From positions 8,341,228 through 8,405,227 of the forward strand of contig NC_058145.1 of NCBI RefSeq assembly GCF_011075055.1: a DNA stretch of 64,000 nucleotides, written 5' to 3'. A model generated the notes under the pieces. That model was not told the DNA's origin and ran no database searches. It was given only the letters and a program-made list of their open reading frames with translations. The translations under genes were made by a program, and so were the position numbers. This document shows positions 23,847-35,841 of this stretch, piece after piece (positions within the stretch are counted from its first letter, which is position 1; every line of letters begins with the position of its first letter). Origin of the DNA: Mangifera indica. Lineage: Eukaryota > Streptophyta > Magnoliopsida > Sapindales > Anacardiaceae.

Positions 23847-26600
23847 TCAATCCCCTTAATAGAATCTAATAATACTTTAAACCACCTAAGCTTCGATCCA
23901 ACTGTAATCATCCAACGAATGTGGTATCAATACTCGTCCAGTTAGCATCAGAAATCGAGTATCATAATAGTCCAAGATAATTGTCAATATGTTATACCAT
24001 TAAAAAATTAATAAAAAGGAGTTAGGGATTTTATCTAATTTGTTAAAATTACTATATTATAAGTAATAGACCCTCTTGAAATCAGCTCACATATATTGTC
24101 TATCAGCTATAAGCCTATTGTGACAAGTACGTGCCACCAATCCTTTTTTGCCTGGGCCCATACCTAGACAGTAGGATAAGAATTGCTATCTTTTATTGAG
24201 TTGTACAACACAAGATTTCTTGTCTATGCAATCATCCATCTCACTTGTTAATTGAATGACATCTTATGCTCTCTTCTTCTTACGATGGTCAGTGTAGAGG
24301 CTAATTTGATACCAACTCTTCTTTACTATGCATTATACAATGTCTTTCGATTTTGCAGGGTGAATTGGATTGTCGTCAAGATCAAAGATAAAGACCATCC
24401 CAAACACTATAGGATCATCCTATCTAGAGACATCGATGATGATTTCTATCATGTCATTTTGCATTATTTAGATAGAATAACAGTATATGCATTACATACA
24501 TGTATTTAATAAAAATAAATGAATACTTGAATAATTAAATCATTAAATAAGACTGACCTCATATAGAGAAAAAGCCCCATATGTGTCATAAGTTTATGTT
24601 AGTGCTTTGCAATAGTCACCTTTAGTGTGGAGAAACATTACTCGAACTTTTACATATGCCAATCCATTAAGTCCATAAAACTATGTAGTATCTACTTGTG
24701 ACTAATGAGCATTTCCTATAATCAAGTAGCATTGAAATGATATGAAAACGAAGGAGCATCTCGTGGCAAAACTCATCTAATGGAACCCCATAAAAGAATG
24801 GGACAACAACGAGAGGTATGGGACCTCATAACCATAATAAGGACTTGATGACCAAATGGGGGACCTCACAATTGGATAAGGGGAGTATATGAGGCAAAAA
24901 AAGGGAATAAGGCTACCACAGTATTGGGATGCATTTATGTAGCCCATATATTCCGTAACTCAGGTGTAACATGATGCTTCCCTCTCATCTCTCAATGGAA
25001 TCAACACCAAAGTGACAATATCCTAATATATGTGACGACAACCCAATCAAAACAAACATTGACTCAAAATAAAAAAATATTGTTCATTACATATTGAAGA
25101 AGCCCCAAAAATTATTTGGATGTCCTCCCAACTTAGTAGCTCATCGGTAATCCATTTTAACATGCAAAAGACCTTGTTTATAGCCAAACAATCAACAAAA
25201 TCCCCTAGATTTCCTAGGTTTCATATACCCATAACTATGTCCAAGAAAATTTTATTAGATTAGAAATTTATATAACAATGGATATATGAACCATGCATGT
25301 CCAAATCCAAATGTAATATAAAGCTACCTAAAAAGCTAATGGATAATCCATTAGCGTGTAATTCATTGTCAAAGGGTTATCTGCGAAAGGTGGAAGCCAA
25401 CGAACAACGTCATCATATCTCTTCTATATTGCCCACCTTATTGAGTCAGATGTTATATTCCAAACTAAGCTCCCTTATGGATAACAGTTGAATGCCTCCA
25501 AGTCATCAACCAACAACAAGATGCAGTCAAAGACCACTTTTCTATTATTCACTCCCATCATATCATGCTGAAAGAGAGAAAGTGCAACCAACTTGATAGC
25601 ATTCTCATTGTTGTCCCCTTATGACTCAAAATAAATCACCATAATGCACCACAATAGGGGAAATATCTTCTCCTTAATCAGAGTGTCCTTAAAGTACTCA
25701 TATAGGCTTGCATTTCAGTCTCCCTATTTATTACCAATGCCATAACAAGTGCAAATTCCACAAGGCTTGCATGTGATAAAAGGTTTCCTTATGGCTACGT
25801 ATAGTTAACGCCACCCTAAAATTATGAGCCTCATTAAACTTCAATTCGCCCTCTTAATGATTTATTGGGTATCTCTGCATAGAAGAAAATTTAGTAAATT
25901 AGTCATTTAATTATATATTTACTCAAATAAATTAATATGACAATGAAAACTAGCCCAATAACTCTAGACAATTAATAAAAAATTTGTGTGAATAGTATCA
26001 TGAACAATATCATGAATAGTATTTTTGTTACAAATTTCATTAAAGTTAACGGTAAATGTATAGCACCACCATTGTAAATAGTTAACATTGTTACCCTTTC
26101 TGTCAATATTAATGATGTTAAAAGAATCAACAGTAACGGGAATCGTATCTTAAATAGTGAAAATTGTTAAGTTTTGTGTGAAACATAGTAGACAATGAAA
26201 ACTTTGGGTGATTGTGTATACGGATGGGTGTGTAGGTGGGCGACTGTGCAAGTGTAAACGATTACGCTTACCCCTTTTCATCACCATCGATGACTATTTC
26301 GTAGAATTTCTGATCAAAATCCAGGATTCAAACCACAAACCAACTAAAATTTTGTGTAGAAATGAATTTTCCACTAGTACGGCTCAATTAAACACAAAAT
26401 AACCTCTGATTAACTAGTCAAAACAAACAAAATGTTGACAAAATAATGTAAAATCTGACAATAATTCAATTTTTAACACTTGGATAATCTACTATACCAT
26501 CTATTACACATTTAGACTCTCATTAAATAGAAAAGTATAATAAAAAAAAATGGCAAAAGAGACATGGCCAAGTGAAAGTTAAATTGAGTCGAAATGGAGG
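23847..26600. other. Unassigned spacer with possible minus-strand coding remnants
   Basis: No intact gene was found. On the minus strand, about 24600-25000 and 25750-25870 give longer-than-chance readable stretches broken by isolated stops. They could be an old transposon-related gene, perhaps of the plant-mobile-domain type, but I cannot name it. About 25900-26560 is AT-rich and shows nothing recognisable. Confidence 0.35.
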
Positions 26601-26779
26601 AAGCAATGAATGAGATTTCTAAAATAAACAATTTGAGGATAAGGCGAGTGTAATGTAAAGGCAAAACTGTCACCAAAGAGCTGAAAAAAAAGTTACTAAA
26701 TCAAGGGAAGAAAAATCCAAATTAATCCAAAACGACGAGGGAAACACGGCCCCACCCCACGCCTGCCATCCCGATGCTC

Positions 26780-26929
26780 AGATTGGATTAAGCTCTCACC
26801 CTTCTCTCCATTTCATCAACTATTCTCTTCACTCTTTTTCTTTTAGTTTATTAGATACTTATGCTTTCACCACTCACTTCTTATTCCAATATTGACTTTC
26901 AGTTCATCTCCAAGACCCGTCTCTTCCTG
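26780..26929 (+). promoter_or_regulatory. EIL1 proximal promoter / leader exon
   Basis: The CT-rich leader-like sequence (CTTCTCTCCATTTC, TTCTCTTCACTC) ends at a strong donor CCTG|GTAAAAC after 26929. If the transcript starts upstream of 26861, the leader holds an upstream ATG at 26861. No TATA box could be placed with assurance. Confidence 0.5.
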
Positions 26930-27724
26930 GTAAAACATACTTTATTATTCCATCTCTTTGTACGCTTTTTCTTCTTTCTCTATTGGTTGTCTTTTTTATT
27001 TATTTTTGTTAGTGATAGTCTCTTTTGAATTAACTTACTTCTTGCTTGAGTTTACTGCTAAAACTTTGGTATGGGATTTTTAGATTGATTTTCATTGTAA
27101 CATCAGATCCAATCTGTTTGAGATCGGTCTGATTTTCTTTCCTGGGGAAATATAAATATTTTCATATCTTCCCTGAACTTTGTTAGGATGTCAACTTGTT
27201 ATATGGTAAGATCTGACCTCCTATTGCTATGCTTGAATTTAAGTATTTGATCCTTTTTTTAATTCATCTGGTTTATTTTATAGTTTTTTTTTTGTTTTTT
27301 TGTTTTGAGGGAATCAATATATTTGCAGTGATGTAATTAAGTTTTTTTTGTTGTTTCATACCTTGAGCGTAGCTTCTGCTTGTGGTGTTTCATGGGGGCT
27401 GTATGGATCTATGTTGTTTCTGGGAAAATCAGTCTGTTTGAATTTTGATGAAGTAATATCTTTTTATTGAAGTAAAATTGTTATTTTGTTTGGGGATTAT
27501 ATTTTAAGGATATATTTTAGTTTGATCAGAGGCTGTTTTGAGGGATCACTGTTAATTATTAGTGCTTGATCTTTATTGTTTCTTTTTCTTTTTGCTGTAA
27601 ATGCTAGATTTATTTATGGTAGTAACTTTAGACTGTGATATAGCTGTTTTTATGAGCCAACAACTAAAGAATCTATTTCATTTTTAGCAAGTTTTTAATG
27701 TTTGTAATATGATGATGTGCACAG
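26930..27724 (+). other. Intron in the EIL1 5' leader
   Basis: This is about 795 bp, T-rich, running from GTAAAACAT to an acceptor ATGTGCACAG at 27715-27724. Leader introns of this kind are common in plant EIN3/EIL genes. Downstream of the acceptor there is no ATG until the CDS start, consistent with the splice placement. Confidence 0.6.
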
Positions 27725-27884
27725 ATCAGAAGGCTGTGAAAATCAACAAATCAAGTTGCAATTGCAGTTTGTGATCATTTAACGGAAAAAGTGGAAGTTA
27801 GTTGTTGAGCTTTTACATTTGTGGTTGAGAGTCTTGACAGAGGCTCTAGCAAAATTTTAGTTTCTTTGGGCCTAACTTTCTGAA

Positions 27885-29741
27885 ATGATGTTAACGTTTG
27901 ATGAGATTGGTCTTTGTGGAGATATGAGTTTTTTCTCTGCTCCTATGGGGGAGTCAGACATGGTCCCTGCACAAACTGAACCTGAGGCAACTGTGGAGGA
28001 TGATTATACTGATGAAGAGATTGATGTTGATGAGCTTGAAAAGAGAATGTGGAAGGACAAAATGCGTCTCAAAAGGCTTAAAGAACAAACCAAAGGTAAG
28101 GAGGGAATTGATATAGCTAAGCAGCGTCAGTCCCAAGAGCAGGCAAGGAGGAAGAAGATGTCTAGGGCTCAAGATGGGATCTTGAAATACATGTTGAAGA
28201 TGATGGAAGTTTGTAAAGCTCAAGGTTTTGTTTATGGGATTATTCCTGAGAAGGGAAAGCCTGTGACTGGAGCATCTGACAATCTTCGAGAGTGGTGGAA
28301 GGATAAGGTCAGGTTTGACCGTAATGGTCCAGCTGCTATAGCCAAGTACCAAGCCGATAATTCAATCCCTGGCAAGAATGAGGGCTGTAATTCAATTGGT
28401 CCAACCCCTCACACCTTGCAAGAGCTTCAAGACACCACTCTTGGTTCACTGTTGTCAGCACTGATGCAACACTGTGATCCTCCTCAGAGGCGATTTCCAT
28501 TGGAGAAAGGTGTTTCCCCACCGTGGTGGCCCACCGGAAATGAGGAATGGTGGCCTCAATTGGGTTTGCCAAAGGATCAAGGCCCCCCACCTTACAAGAA
28601 GCCTCATGACCTGAAGAAGGCTTGGAAAGTGGGTGTTCTAACAGCTGTGATTAAGCATATGTCCCCAGATATTGCCAAGATTCGCAAGCTTGTGAGGCAA
28701 TCTAAGTGCTTGCAGGACAAAATGACAGCCAAGGAGAGTGCCACATGGCTTGCCATCATCAACCAGGAGGAGACCTTGGCTCGAGAGCTTTATCCTGAAT
28801 CATGCCCCCCTTTGTCTTCTGCTGGGGGAAGCGGGTCTTTAGTGATCAATGATGGCAATGAGTATGATGTTGATGGGGCTGAAGATGAACCAAACTTTGA
28901 TGTTCAAGAGCGTAAGCCTGAGAGTCTTATATCTTCTAATTTGGGGATGGACAGAATGAAGGAAGGGCTTCCAGTTCGGCAACTGTCTTATCCAATTAAG
29001 GGAGAAGTCATTACAAACTTTAATTTTGTTCGGAAAAGGAAGCCATCCACTGAAATTAGCATGGCAATTGAGCACCAGGTCTATACATGCGAATACCTTC
29101 GGTGTCCTTACAGTGAAGCCCGCTTGGGCTATCGTGACAGGACTTCCAGGGACAATCACCAATTGACATGCCCATACAGAAACAATTCTTCAGAATTTGG
29201 AGGGTCCAACTTTCACGTGAATGAAGTAAAACCTGTTATCTTTCCTCAAACATTTGGACAATCAAAGCCAACTGGTCCATTGTATTCAGTGCAGCCTTCC
29301 TTTGACATATCAGGACTTGGAGTTCCAGAAGATGGGCAAAAACTGATAACTGAGCTGATGTCAATCTATGATAACGATATCCAAGGCAATAGGAATATTA
29401 CTCCTATTAAAAATGCTGCAATGGCAGAAAGTCAAAATTCTCTTCAACAAAAAGTTCAGCATCAACAGGACGACTACTTTCATGGACAAGCAGCAGCGTT
29501 GGATGGGAACTTGTTTGAAGGATCCAACATGACTGATAAACATCAGATGTTTCCTCTGGAGGAAGGTCAATTTGACAGGTTTAAGATGACAAGTTCTCCA
29601 TTTGAGACCAACCACAACAACAATAGTTTCCCATTAATGTTTGGTTCGCCATTTGATTTAGGATCGTTTGATTATAAAGAGGATCTACAAGCAGTAGGAA
29701 TGGATAGCCTACCAAAGCAGGATACCTCAATCTGGTTCTAA
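27885..29741 (+). CDS. EIL1: EIN3/EIL1-type ethylene-response transcription factor
   Basis: Predicted nuclear DNA-binding protein that switches on ethylene-response genes. In the known pathway it is stabilised by EIN2 signalling and destroyed through EBF1/EBF2 F-box proteins. It is a single exon of 618 residues, near the usual family length of about 580-630, with no coding intron. The start is the first of two adjacent ATGs, giving [17 protein letters not shown], the family's N-terminus. An acidic segment ([19 protein letters not shown], about residues 38-56) and a basic segment ([11 protein letters not shown]) are followed by the DNA-binding core at about 80-300. That core contains [37 protein letters not shown], the proline-rich [14 protein letters not shown], and [19 protein letters not shown]. 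The C-terminal half is glutamine/asparagine-rich, and the protein ends QDTSIWF. EIN3 and EIL1 are hard to separate by sequence; the AGO4 and receptor-kinase neighbours favour EIL1. Confidence 0.97.
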   Translation: MMLTFDEIGLCGDMSFFSAPMGESDMVPAQTEPEATVEDDYTDEEIDVDELEKRMWKDKMRLKRLKEQTKGKEGIDIAKQRQSQEQARRKKMSRAQDGILKYMLKMMEVCKAQGFVYGIIPEKGKPVTGASDNLREWWKDKVRFDRNGPAAIAKYQADNSIPGKNEGCNSIGPTPHTLQELQDTTLGSLLSALMQHCDPPQRRFPLEKGVSPPWWPTGNEEWWPQLGLPKDQGPPPYKKPHDLKKAWKVGVLTAVIKHMSPDIAKIRKLVRQSKCLQDKMTAKESATWLAIINQEETLARELYPESCPPLSSAGGSGSLVINDGNEYDVDGAEDEPNFDVQERKPESLISSNLGMDRMKEGLPVRQLSYPIKGEVITNFNFVRKRKPSTEISMAIEHQVYTCEYLRCPYSEARLGYRDRTSRDNHQLTCPYRNNSSEFGGSNFHVNEVKPVIFPQTFGQSKPTGPLYSVQPSFDISGLGVPEDGQKLITELMSIYDNDIQGNRNITPIKNAAMAESQNSLQQKVQHQQDDYFHGQAAALDGNLFEGSNMTDKHQMFPLEEGQFDRFKMTSSPFETNHNNNSFPLMFGSPFDLGSFDYKEDLQAVGMDSLPKQDTSIWF

Positions 29742-30060
29742 TTGTATTGCAAACTTCTCAACAACATGGCTTCCCTTAAGTTGAGATCTCTCTCACTCTC
29801 TGTTGAGCTCGAGGAGCAGACATTGTTGAATTAGTCAGTCTTTGCGGAGTGGATTCTACACCCCTTTGGTGTTGTTTATGATGTGTTGAAAACTTGATTT
29901 GTCCAAAAGGTGTTTGTAGTTGTATTATTTTGTTTGTAGCATTTGAAATTAGGAAGTGAGCAGGGCTGATACGAGGTTAATAAAAGGATTAGAAGGGTTC
30001 CCAACCCGTAGAAAAACCCTGCTTTAATTATATGTATGAAATGTCAAATAAATAAGATAG
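29742..30060 (+). other. EIL1 3' untranslated region
   Basis: T-rich tail after the TAA at 29739-29741. Two candidate poly(A) signals are visible: AATAAA at 29979-29984 and AATAAATAAG near 30047-30056. Confidence 0.5.
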
Positions 30061-31844
30061 TATTAATCTCCATATCCCATTATATTAGGTAATCGAGTAA
30101 ACGTTAGAATTACAGCGTCTGAAATATGAACAAGTGTCGTTTCGGTATAAGTAGTATGCATGTGTGAGTTGTTGAATGAAACAATGGGGTTGGTGAAAAT
30201 GGTAGGCAGTGGCATGTGAAGTAGGCCCAAAAATAGAACAAGTTAAAATAAAAGATGCCAAGCTGAGTAGCATCTTCCTCATGGTAGGGTCAGTTAGGAT
30301 GGACGGCTTATCTATAAGTCTGCGAGCTGTCACACTTTCTTCAAAGTTCGGAACTTTTCATTTTCACTCTCTCTTTTATTTATCATCTTTATCTTCAACT
30401 ACAATACTTCACTCATTTTATTGGTTTAATTTTTTCTCATCTTTTATTAATCTTAATTTTTAAATACTATATAAAAAAATAATGTAAAAATGTTTGTAGA
30501 AAATCTTAAATTGATCAAAAGAGGTGAATTTGAAATTATTGAAACAAATATCGTAATTTACATCCATTTATAGGGGCTTAGGCTACTTATTATCACTTGA
30601 TATTAATCATATTACTCCAATCTATGTTTTTCGTATTATACTATAAATTTTTATTGTATGGTGTTATAATAAATAATATTGTATGATATATTATCAATTT
30701 GATAAGGTAATTATCCCATCATCGTAAGATATATCATCAAATTTACTATAGTTAAATTTTACTCCTAGAAAAACATAAAAAGTGATAATTAAAGTAGTTG
30801 TTAAGTTACAATTATCTGATCTAGTTTTCATGTATGAGATTATTTAGTTTCCTTGCATAGGATTTTTCTCTTGTATATATTTGTGATAATCAATAAAACA
30901 ATGTGTACCTATTTTAGATACAAAATTTGTATATACTTGTATATTTCATTACTTGATTAGATAATTTTAAATTAAGGATAAAGTAACACTTAATCATGTG
31001 ATGATGTATATACGTGTATACATAAATGTGCACCCAAAGTGGGTACACATAGTTTTATTAACATATATAATATGCACTTTTCATGCTTCTTTTATCATGG
31101 TAACAAAGCAAGAATTAGGGTTTTTTTTTTTCTATTGCATTGTTTTTGACAAATTCTAATAAACCATCATCCAAACTTGTAACACGAATAGGTATGTCAT
31201 AAGTTCATTTTAGTCTTTTCACTAATTGATGAGTTACATCTGATATTGATAGTTGAGAAAATGGTTAAGTGTTGATAAAAATATGATATTAACATGTTTA
31301 ATAGTCATGCATGAAGAGTTCATGCCCATTTGTAAGTGTATCATGTGGACAATATAGACATCATGCCACATTTAAAATTTTAAATGCATGAACCATCGTA
31401 TATTAAGGATGCACAATTGTTCTAGTAGTTATTGATTGCTTTTATTTAAGTAAACTACATCTTGCATGAAGTCAGTTTTTTTTTGGATGAAATTTATCCA
31501 CAATTTGAATTTTACAACTGGCCATGTTTATTTGGAGGTGAATTTTCAACCATGGAAGAAGATTTTTAGTGATTGCAACAAGGAGTTTCTACATCATTTC
31601 TACAAGCTAGGAGGAAAAGGTAAGCAAGAGTCCAAAGTTTTGTGTTCCTTTCTAATTTTCAAACATGTTATAGACTCTATAGGATTGAATCATGATTATT
31701 AGACATGAGGGTTTACTACGAGGATGACTTGTTCATTTTACTATTAAAAATGATGGAAGCAATTATGGCCAATATGACAAAAATGATAGAATATGAAGAC
31801 TTTTTGCTTTGTTGGTTTAGATTTGTTCATCGATGCATGCTTGG
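30061..31844. other. AT-rich intergenic spacer, no gene seen
   Basis: Strongly AT-rich with no motif, RNA gene or LTR end that I can support. The frame at 31466-31702 has no family resemblance. Confidence 0.5.
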
Positions 31845-33080
31845 GATAGATTTTTGTATTAAGCTATGTTAGAGATGTTTTGTTATTGAAATTATACTTT
31901 CTATTTTGTAGGAAAAGAAATGGAAAATAAGAAAAAGGAGTGTTGAATAAAAAGGAAAATGTCAAAATCCTGATTACATTAGGAAAACAATAGTTGCATA
32001 AAAAGACTACTAATTCGACTAAGAGACATATAAGATCGCAGAAGAGGAAAAAAAGTAGATATTGAATGATACTAGATGAATTCAAGTGAATCTAGAATTC
32101 CTACTTACACTAGACAATTAGATTAAGCTAGAAAAAGATTATTTAAACACATGAAAGAGAGATCGCTTTTTACAAATTTACACAGCTGATGGAGGCTCCT
32201 ATTTTTTAAACTTCCATAAGCCACAAGGAGGCAGTTTGAATACACATTGCAAGTAGTAGTAATGAACCCGGGGATTACAAACTCTACAATCAGAGCAATG
32301 ATACGAGCGATAACTGAGAACTTTCTTATTTACTCTTGGATTTATCATTATGAGTTTTGATATTTGCTATTGTGATTATGTAAAAATTATGAGTGGCTAG
32401 ACTTTTTATTCTAGGGAGTAAATGAGATCTTTCAGTCCCCATAAACTTTTAGTATTTATTATTATTATGATTTTAAATAAAATTCGTTAATGTTGGATTT
32501 AATGGATGATTGCAGAATGTCTTGTGTTGAGTCAAAAACCTGACTTTTCACATGTTAGTAGGTTCACATAAACTATCGAAAGTTAGATGCAAGATTAGTT
32601 CATACATTTATCAAACTTAGAACCTTGATACTAGAGATAGATCAAATTCTTGTGGAGACATTCAAATCACAAAAGTTAAAAGGTTTGTATTGACCGAGTA
32701 CCACGAGAGTAGTTGGTCATTTAATGCTTACATGTTTAGTCAACCTCGGGAAGGGAACTAAGGTAATTTAAGATGTTTAACCATTAGCACATCGCGAATC
32801 TAGAAAAAGCTTGCATGATCAACTACAAGTTTGTATAGGATTGTCGATGAAATCTTAACTCCTAGATATTATTGATATATGAGTTCAATTAATAGTAGCA
32901 TAGTCGCATTAGTTAGTAGAATAGTAGTAATATTAATTTTAGTCGAATTAGTTGATACAACCTTAGCATAAATTGAATTCCCTAGCTAATATAGGTCATG
33001 AAACGAATTAGTAATTGGTTCACAGAATCAAATCTATTATACTATTTTTTGACTCGTGCACTTGCAAGCGAGATGCAACA
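31845..33080 (+). mobile_element. Gypsy LTR (Athila/Tat-like primer type), copy A
   Basis: About 1.24 kb directly before a TGGAGTAGTTGTCAGGGA primer site. It aligns, inverted, with 46745-48057: a GTAGGAAAAGAAATGGAAAAT block near 31910 matches CATTTCTTTTTCCTAG near 47940, a GAGATCTTTCAGTCCCCAT block near 32425 matches ATAGGGACTATCAGATTCTC near 47405, and the ends TGCAAGCGAGATGCA and TGTCTCGCTTACAAG correspond. The left edge is approximate. Confidence 0.65.
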
Positions 33081-33086
33081 AGTTTT

Positions 33087-33104
33087 TGGAGTAGTTGTCA
33101 GGGA
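33087..33104 (+). other. Gypsy primer-binding site (degenerate)
   Basis: TGGAGTAGTTGTCAGGGA resembles the TGGCGCC...GGGGA primer site used by Athila/Tat Gypsy elements. It lies between LTR copy A and a gag remnant in the expected position. Confidence 0.65.
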
Positions 33105-33227
33105 TGGGTATTGAATTAATACTAATATAATTTGTGATCTTACTAGACTAGGGATTTTTCTTTTTCTTTGTAATTTTAATTTTAAAGGCAAATCAATCTT
33201 GCTTTCCTTTCTTAGTTTCAACTAGTT

Positions 33228-34230
33228 TATGACCAGATTGAGAGCAACTAAGAGGTTAGACTTTGATCCCGAGATTGAAATAACAGTCAGACACCAAAGG
33301 AACACTAAGCAAAAGTAGAAACCCAAAATGGAAAAAGCAGATGATAATAATCGTAACATAGAACTAGAGATGGAAAATGAGCAATGAGCACTTCAGGATT
33401 ATGTAGTCTCATCAACATAAGAAAACTTCTTAAGCACAATTAGACCACTTGTTAACACGAATAATTTTCAAATAAAACCGCCCATCATCTAGATGGTTTA
33501 GCAAAATTAATTCAAGGAGTAGCAGTAGAGGATTTGCACACATATTTATCATGATTAACTCAAAATTTGTGATAAGACCAAGCAAAACAGAGTTCCAAAA
33601 AAGGCTATTAAACTATGACTATTCCCTTTTTTCACTTAGTGATTAGGTAAACTATATGGTTGGATTTGAGATCTTTAGGGACTTTTGCAACTTGGCAAGC
33701 TCTATCGCAAGCTTTTCTGACCAAATTTTTCCCACCTAGGAAAACAACTAAAATTAGGAATGATATTACTACTTTTGTTCGAAGGGAGGATGAAACTTTA
33801 TACAAGGCATGGGAAAGATATAAAGACCTTTAGAGGCACTATCCATACCATAGGTTACTTGACTGGTTGGTGGTACAAACTTTCTATAATCGATTACTAA
33901 GACAAATGAAGAGTAATCTGAACATTGCAGCTAGCGGTTCTTTATGGGAATGATCATGGACGACATTCTACAACTTATAGAAAAGATGGCAACAAGCAAC
34001 CTCTACTGGGGATGATGACACAATTCCCAAGAATCAATCAGAAATCTATAAAGTTGATGGTCTTACTATGGTTACTACTAAATTAGATGCCTTGACTAAG
34101 AGGATAAAAATGTTCGATATGATAGTTGTTGATACTACACATCGATGTGAGATTTGTGGCAAAAAACATACAAACATGGAGTGTAATATGATTAATCGTA
34201 TCCTAACTGATTCGTATATAAAGTAAGTGA
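33228..34230 (+). pseudogene. Gypsy gag remnant
   Basis: Shifting + strand frames read ATWQALSQAFLTKFFPPRKT, RNDITTFVRREDETLYKAWERYKDL, then a stop, then LLDWLVVQTFYNRLL, and finally TTHRCEICGKKHTNMEC. These match Athila/Tat-type Gypsy gag (FLAKFFP, ESLYEAWERYKDLLR, VQTFYNGL), including the start of a zinc-knuckle-like CxxC. Stops and frameshifts make it non-functional. Confidence 0.85.
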
Positions 34231-34269
34231 ATCTAGTAAACTACAACTAGAAATGTTTTTACGAGATTA

Positions 34270-34669
34270 TGCTAAGTATTTATCTACATACTAAATGTGT
34301 TTCACTTAATATGTTCCCTTGTGATTTTGTAGGTCGATTCATAGAGCAACAAGGTGGCGGAAACAATAATTTAACTTGAGACGTTGCATGATAGTTGGGG
34401 AATTTTAGTCATTTTTATTATTGGATATTCATTCATGTATTGAAATTTGTTTATGCATATTTAATTGATGACTTGATATTTTGAACTTATCTATTTTAAT
34501 TTTATTGAGTATTAATGACAGTTAGGGGATTTTGGTTATATGTGATAGGTGTCATGCATTTATTTATCTATTTATACATTGTTGATATGGTTTTGAAATA
34601 GCCTTGAATAACACGTCTCTTCTGATACATATGTTTGGTAGGGGTATATACTTAGAGAGGGGTGTTACA
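34270..34669 (+). mobile_element. Chromovirus-like Gypsy LTR end fragment
   Basis: The last roughly 400 bp of an LTR resemble 23390-23846 and end AGAGAGGGGTGTTACA at 34669. It sits between the gag remnant on its left and an inverted Gypsy RNase H on its right, so it marks a separate insertion or recombination scar. Confidence 0.55.
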
Positions 34670-35162
34670 CTAAGTTTCATAATCTTTTAACTAATAAAAG
34701 ACATATGTTATGACTTTACCTTTTTACATCAACATTGCTCTTAATCCTTAATATGAGGCATCTGCAAAGATATCATACTATTTACCCTCTGTTGGCAAAG
34801 TTAATATAAGAGTTGATGTTAACCTCTTTTTTAACTTCTAAGAACTTTCCTCATAGGTGTTAAACCACTTGAAATGAACATCCCTACGAGTCAGCTCTGT
34901 GAGCAGTCAGGTTAACTTGATAAAACCCTTTATGAACTGTCTGTATTACCCTAATAACCTAAGGAAACTTCGTACCTCTTTAGCTATCTTAGGTATCTGC
35001 CACTCTAATACAACATTTATCTTGCTAGGGTCCACCAAGATACCATTTATTGAGATCATGTGTCTAAGGAAAGTCATTACATCTAACCAGAACTTGTACT
35101 TGGAAAACTTGGCATACAATTGCCTTTCTTTCAATCTCTACAACATAAACCTCAAATGTCAT

Positions 35163-35841
35163 TAGAGATGATAATTTTGGTTTGAATTTACCTTAACAAA
35201 GAAGGGTCGCCTAATAAAAATAGGGAATGGAAAAAGGATGGGGACATGGGCAAAAAATATCTTTACAATCGAGGATAAGCTAGGGATGGGGATATATGTG
35301 TCTCCTCCCTACCCCTACCTTACCTTACCCTACCATATCCTACCCCGTCTCATCCTCTTCATCATTACTTCTTTATATTAATATCTTCACTAAAAATACT
35401 AATATATTGTTATAGTTTTAGGGTTTTTATGTTTTTCAATTTTATTCATTTTTTGTTATATGTATTAAGGTGGCTAGCATATGTAATTTATGACATTTGA
35501 AATAGTGAGTTAATTGTAATTTTAGTTAATTTTATTATTAAATATGTTTATATTGTGTTTAGAGGGTACGAGGAGATGAATTTTTTCTGCATAAACAGGG
35601 ATAGAGAAGGGAATTTTTTCCTCAGAGAAAGGATAAAGAATCCTTATTATCTCTGTTATGGGGAAGGGTTGGGGATAGAGATTGATATCCTTTGTAGAGA
35701 TGGGGACAAGAATGAAAACAAGAACAAAGACAATGATGGGGATGAGGACGAAGATGGGGACAAAGACAGGGATGAGGACGGGGATAGGGACAAAGACGAG
35801 GAATAGGGTATTTAACCTGCCTTACCTTATCGTTATCCTTA
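35163..35841. mobile_element. hAT-like non-autonomous element inside Gypsy reverse transcriptase
   Basis: This 679-bp insertion starts TAGAGATGATAA and ends TTATCCTTA, so its ends are imperfect inverted repeats. It is flanked by 8-bp direct repeats AATGTCAT (35155-35162) and GATATCGT (35842-35849), which differ only by transitions. Removing the insertion and one repeat restores the reading EEHARYLR in the host gene frame. Its interior is strikingly rich in GGGGATGGGGAC-like runs and encodes no transposase. Confidence 0.75.
35699..35806 (+). repeat. GGGGAYRARGAC-type minisatellite
   Basis: Imperfect 6-12 bp units such as GGGGACAAAGACAGGGATGA repeat over about 100 bp within the hAT-like element. 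The open frames here (DGDEDEDGDKDRDEDGD) are a by-product of the repeat, not a gene. Confidence 0.8.

Noticed and set aside
27954..29615. Several 80-130 codon open frames antisense to EIL1
   Set aside because: They lie entirely opposite a strongly conserved single-exon CDS and show no family motif. They are by-products of its codon use.
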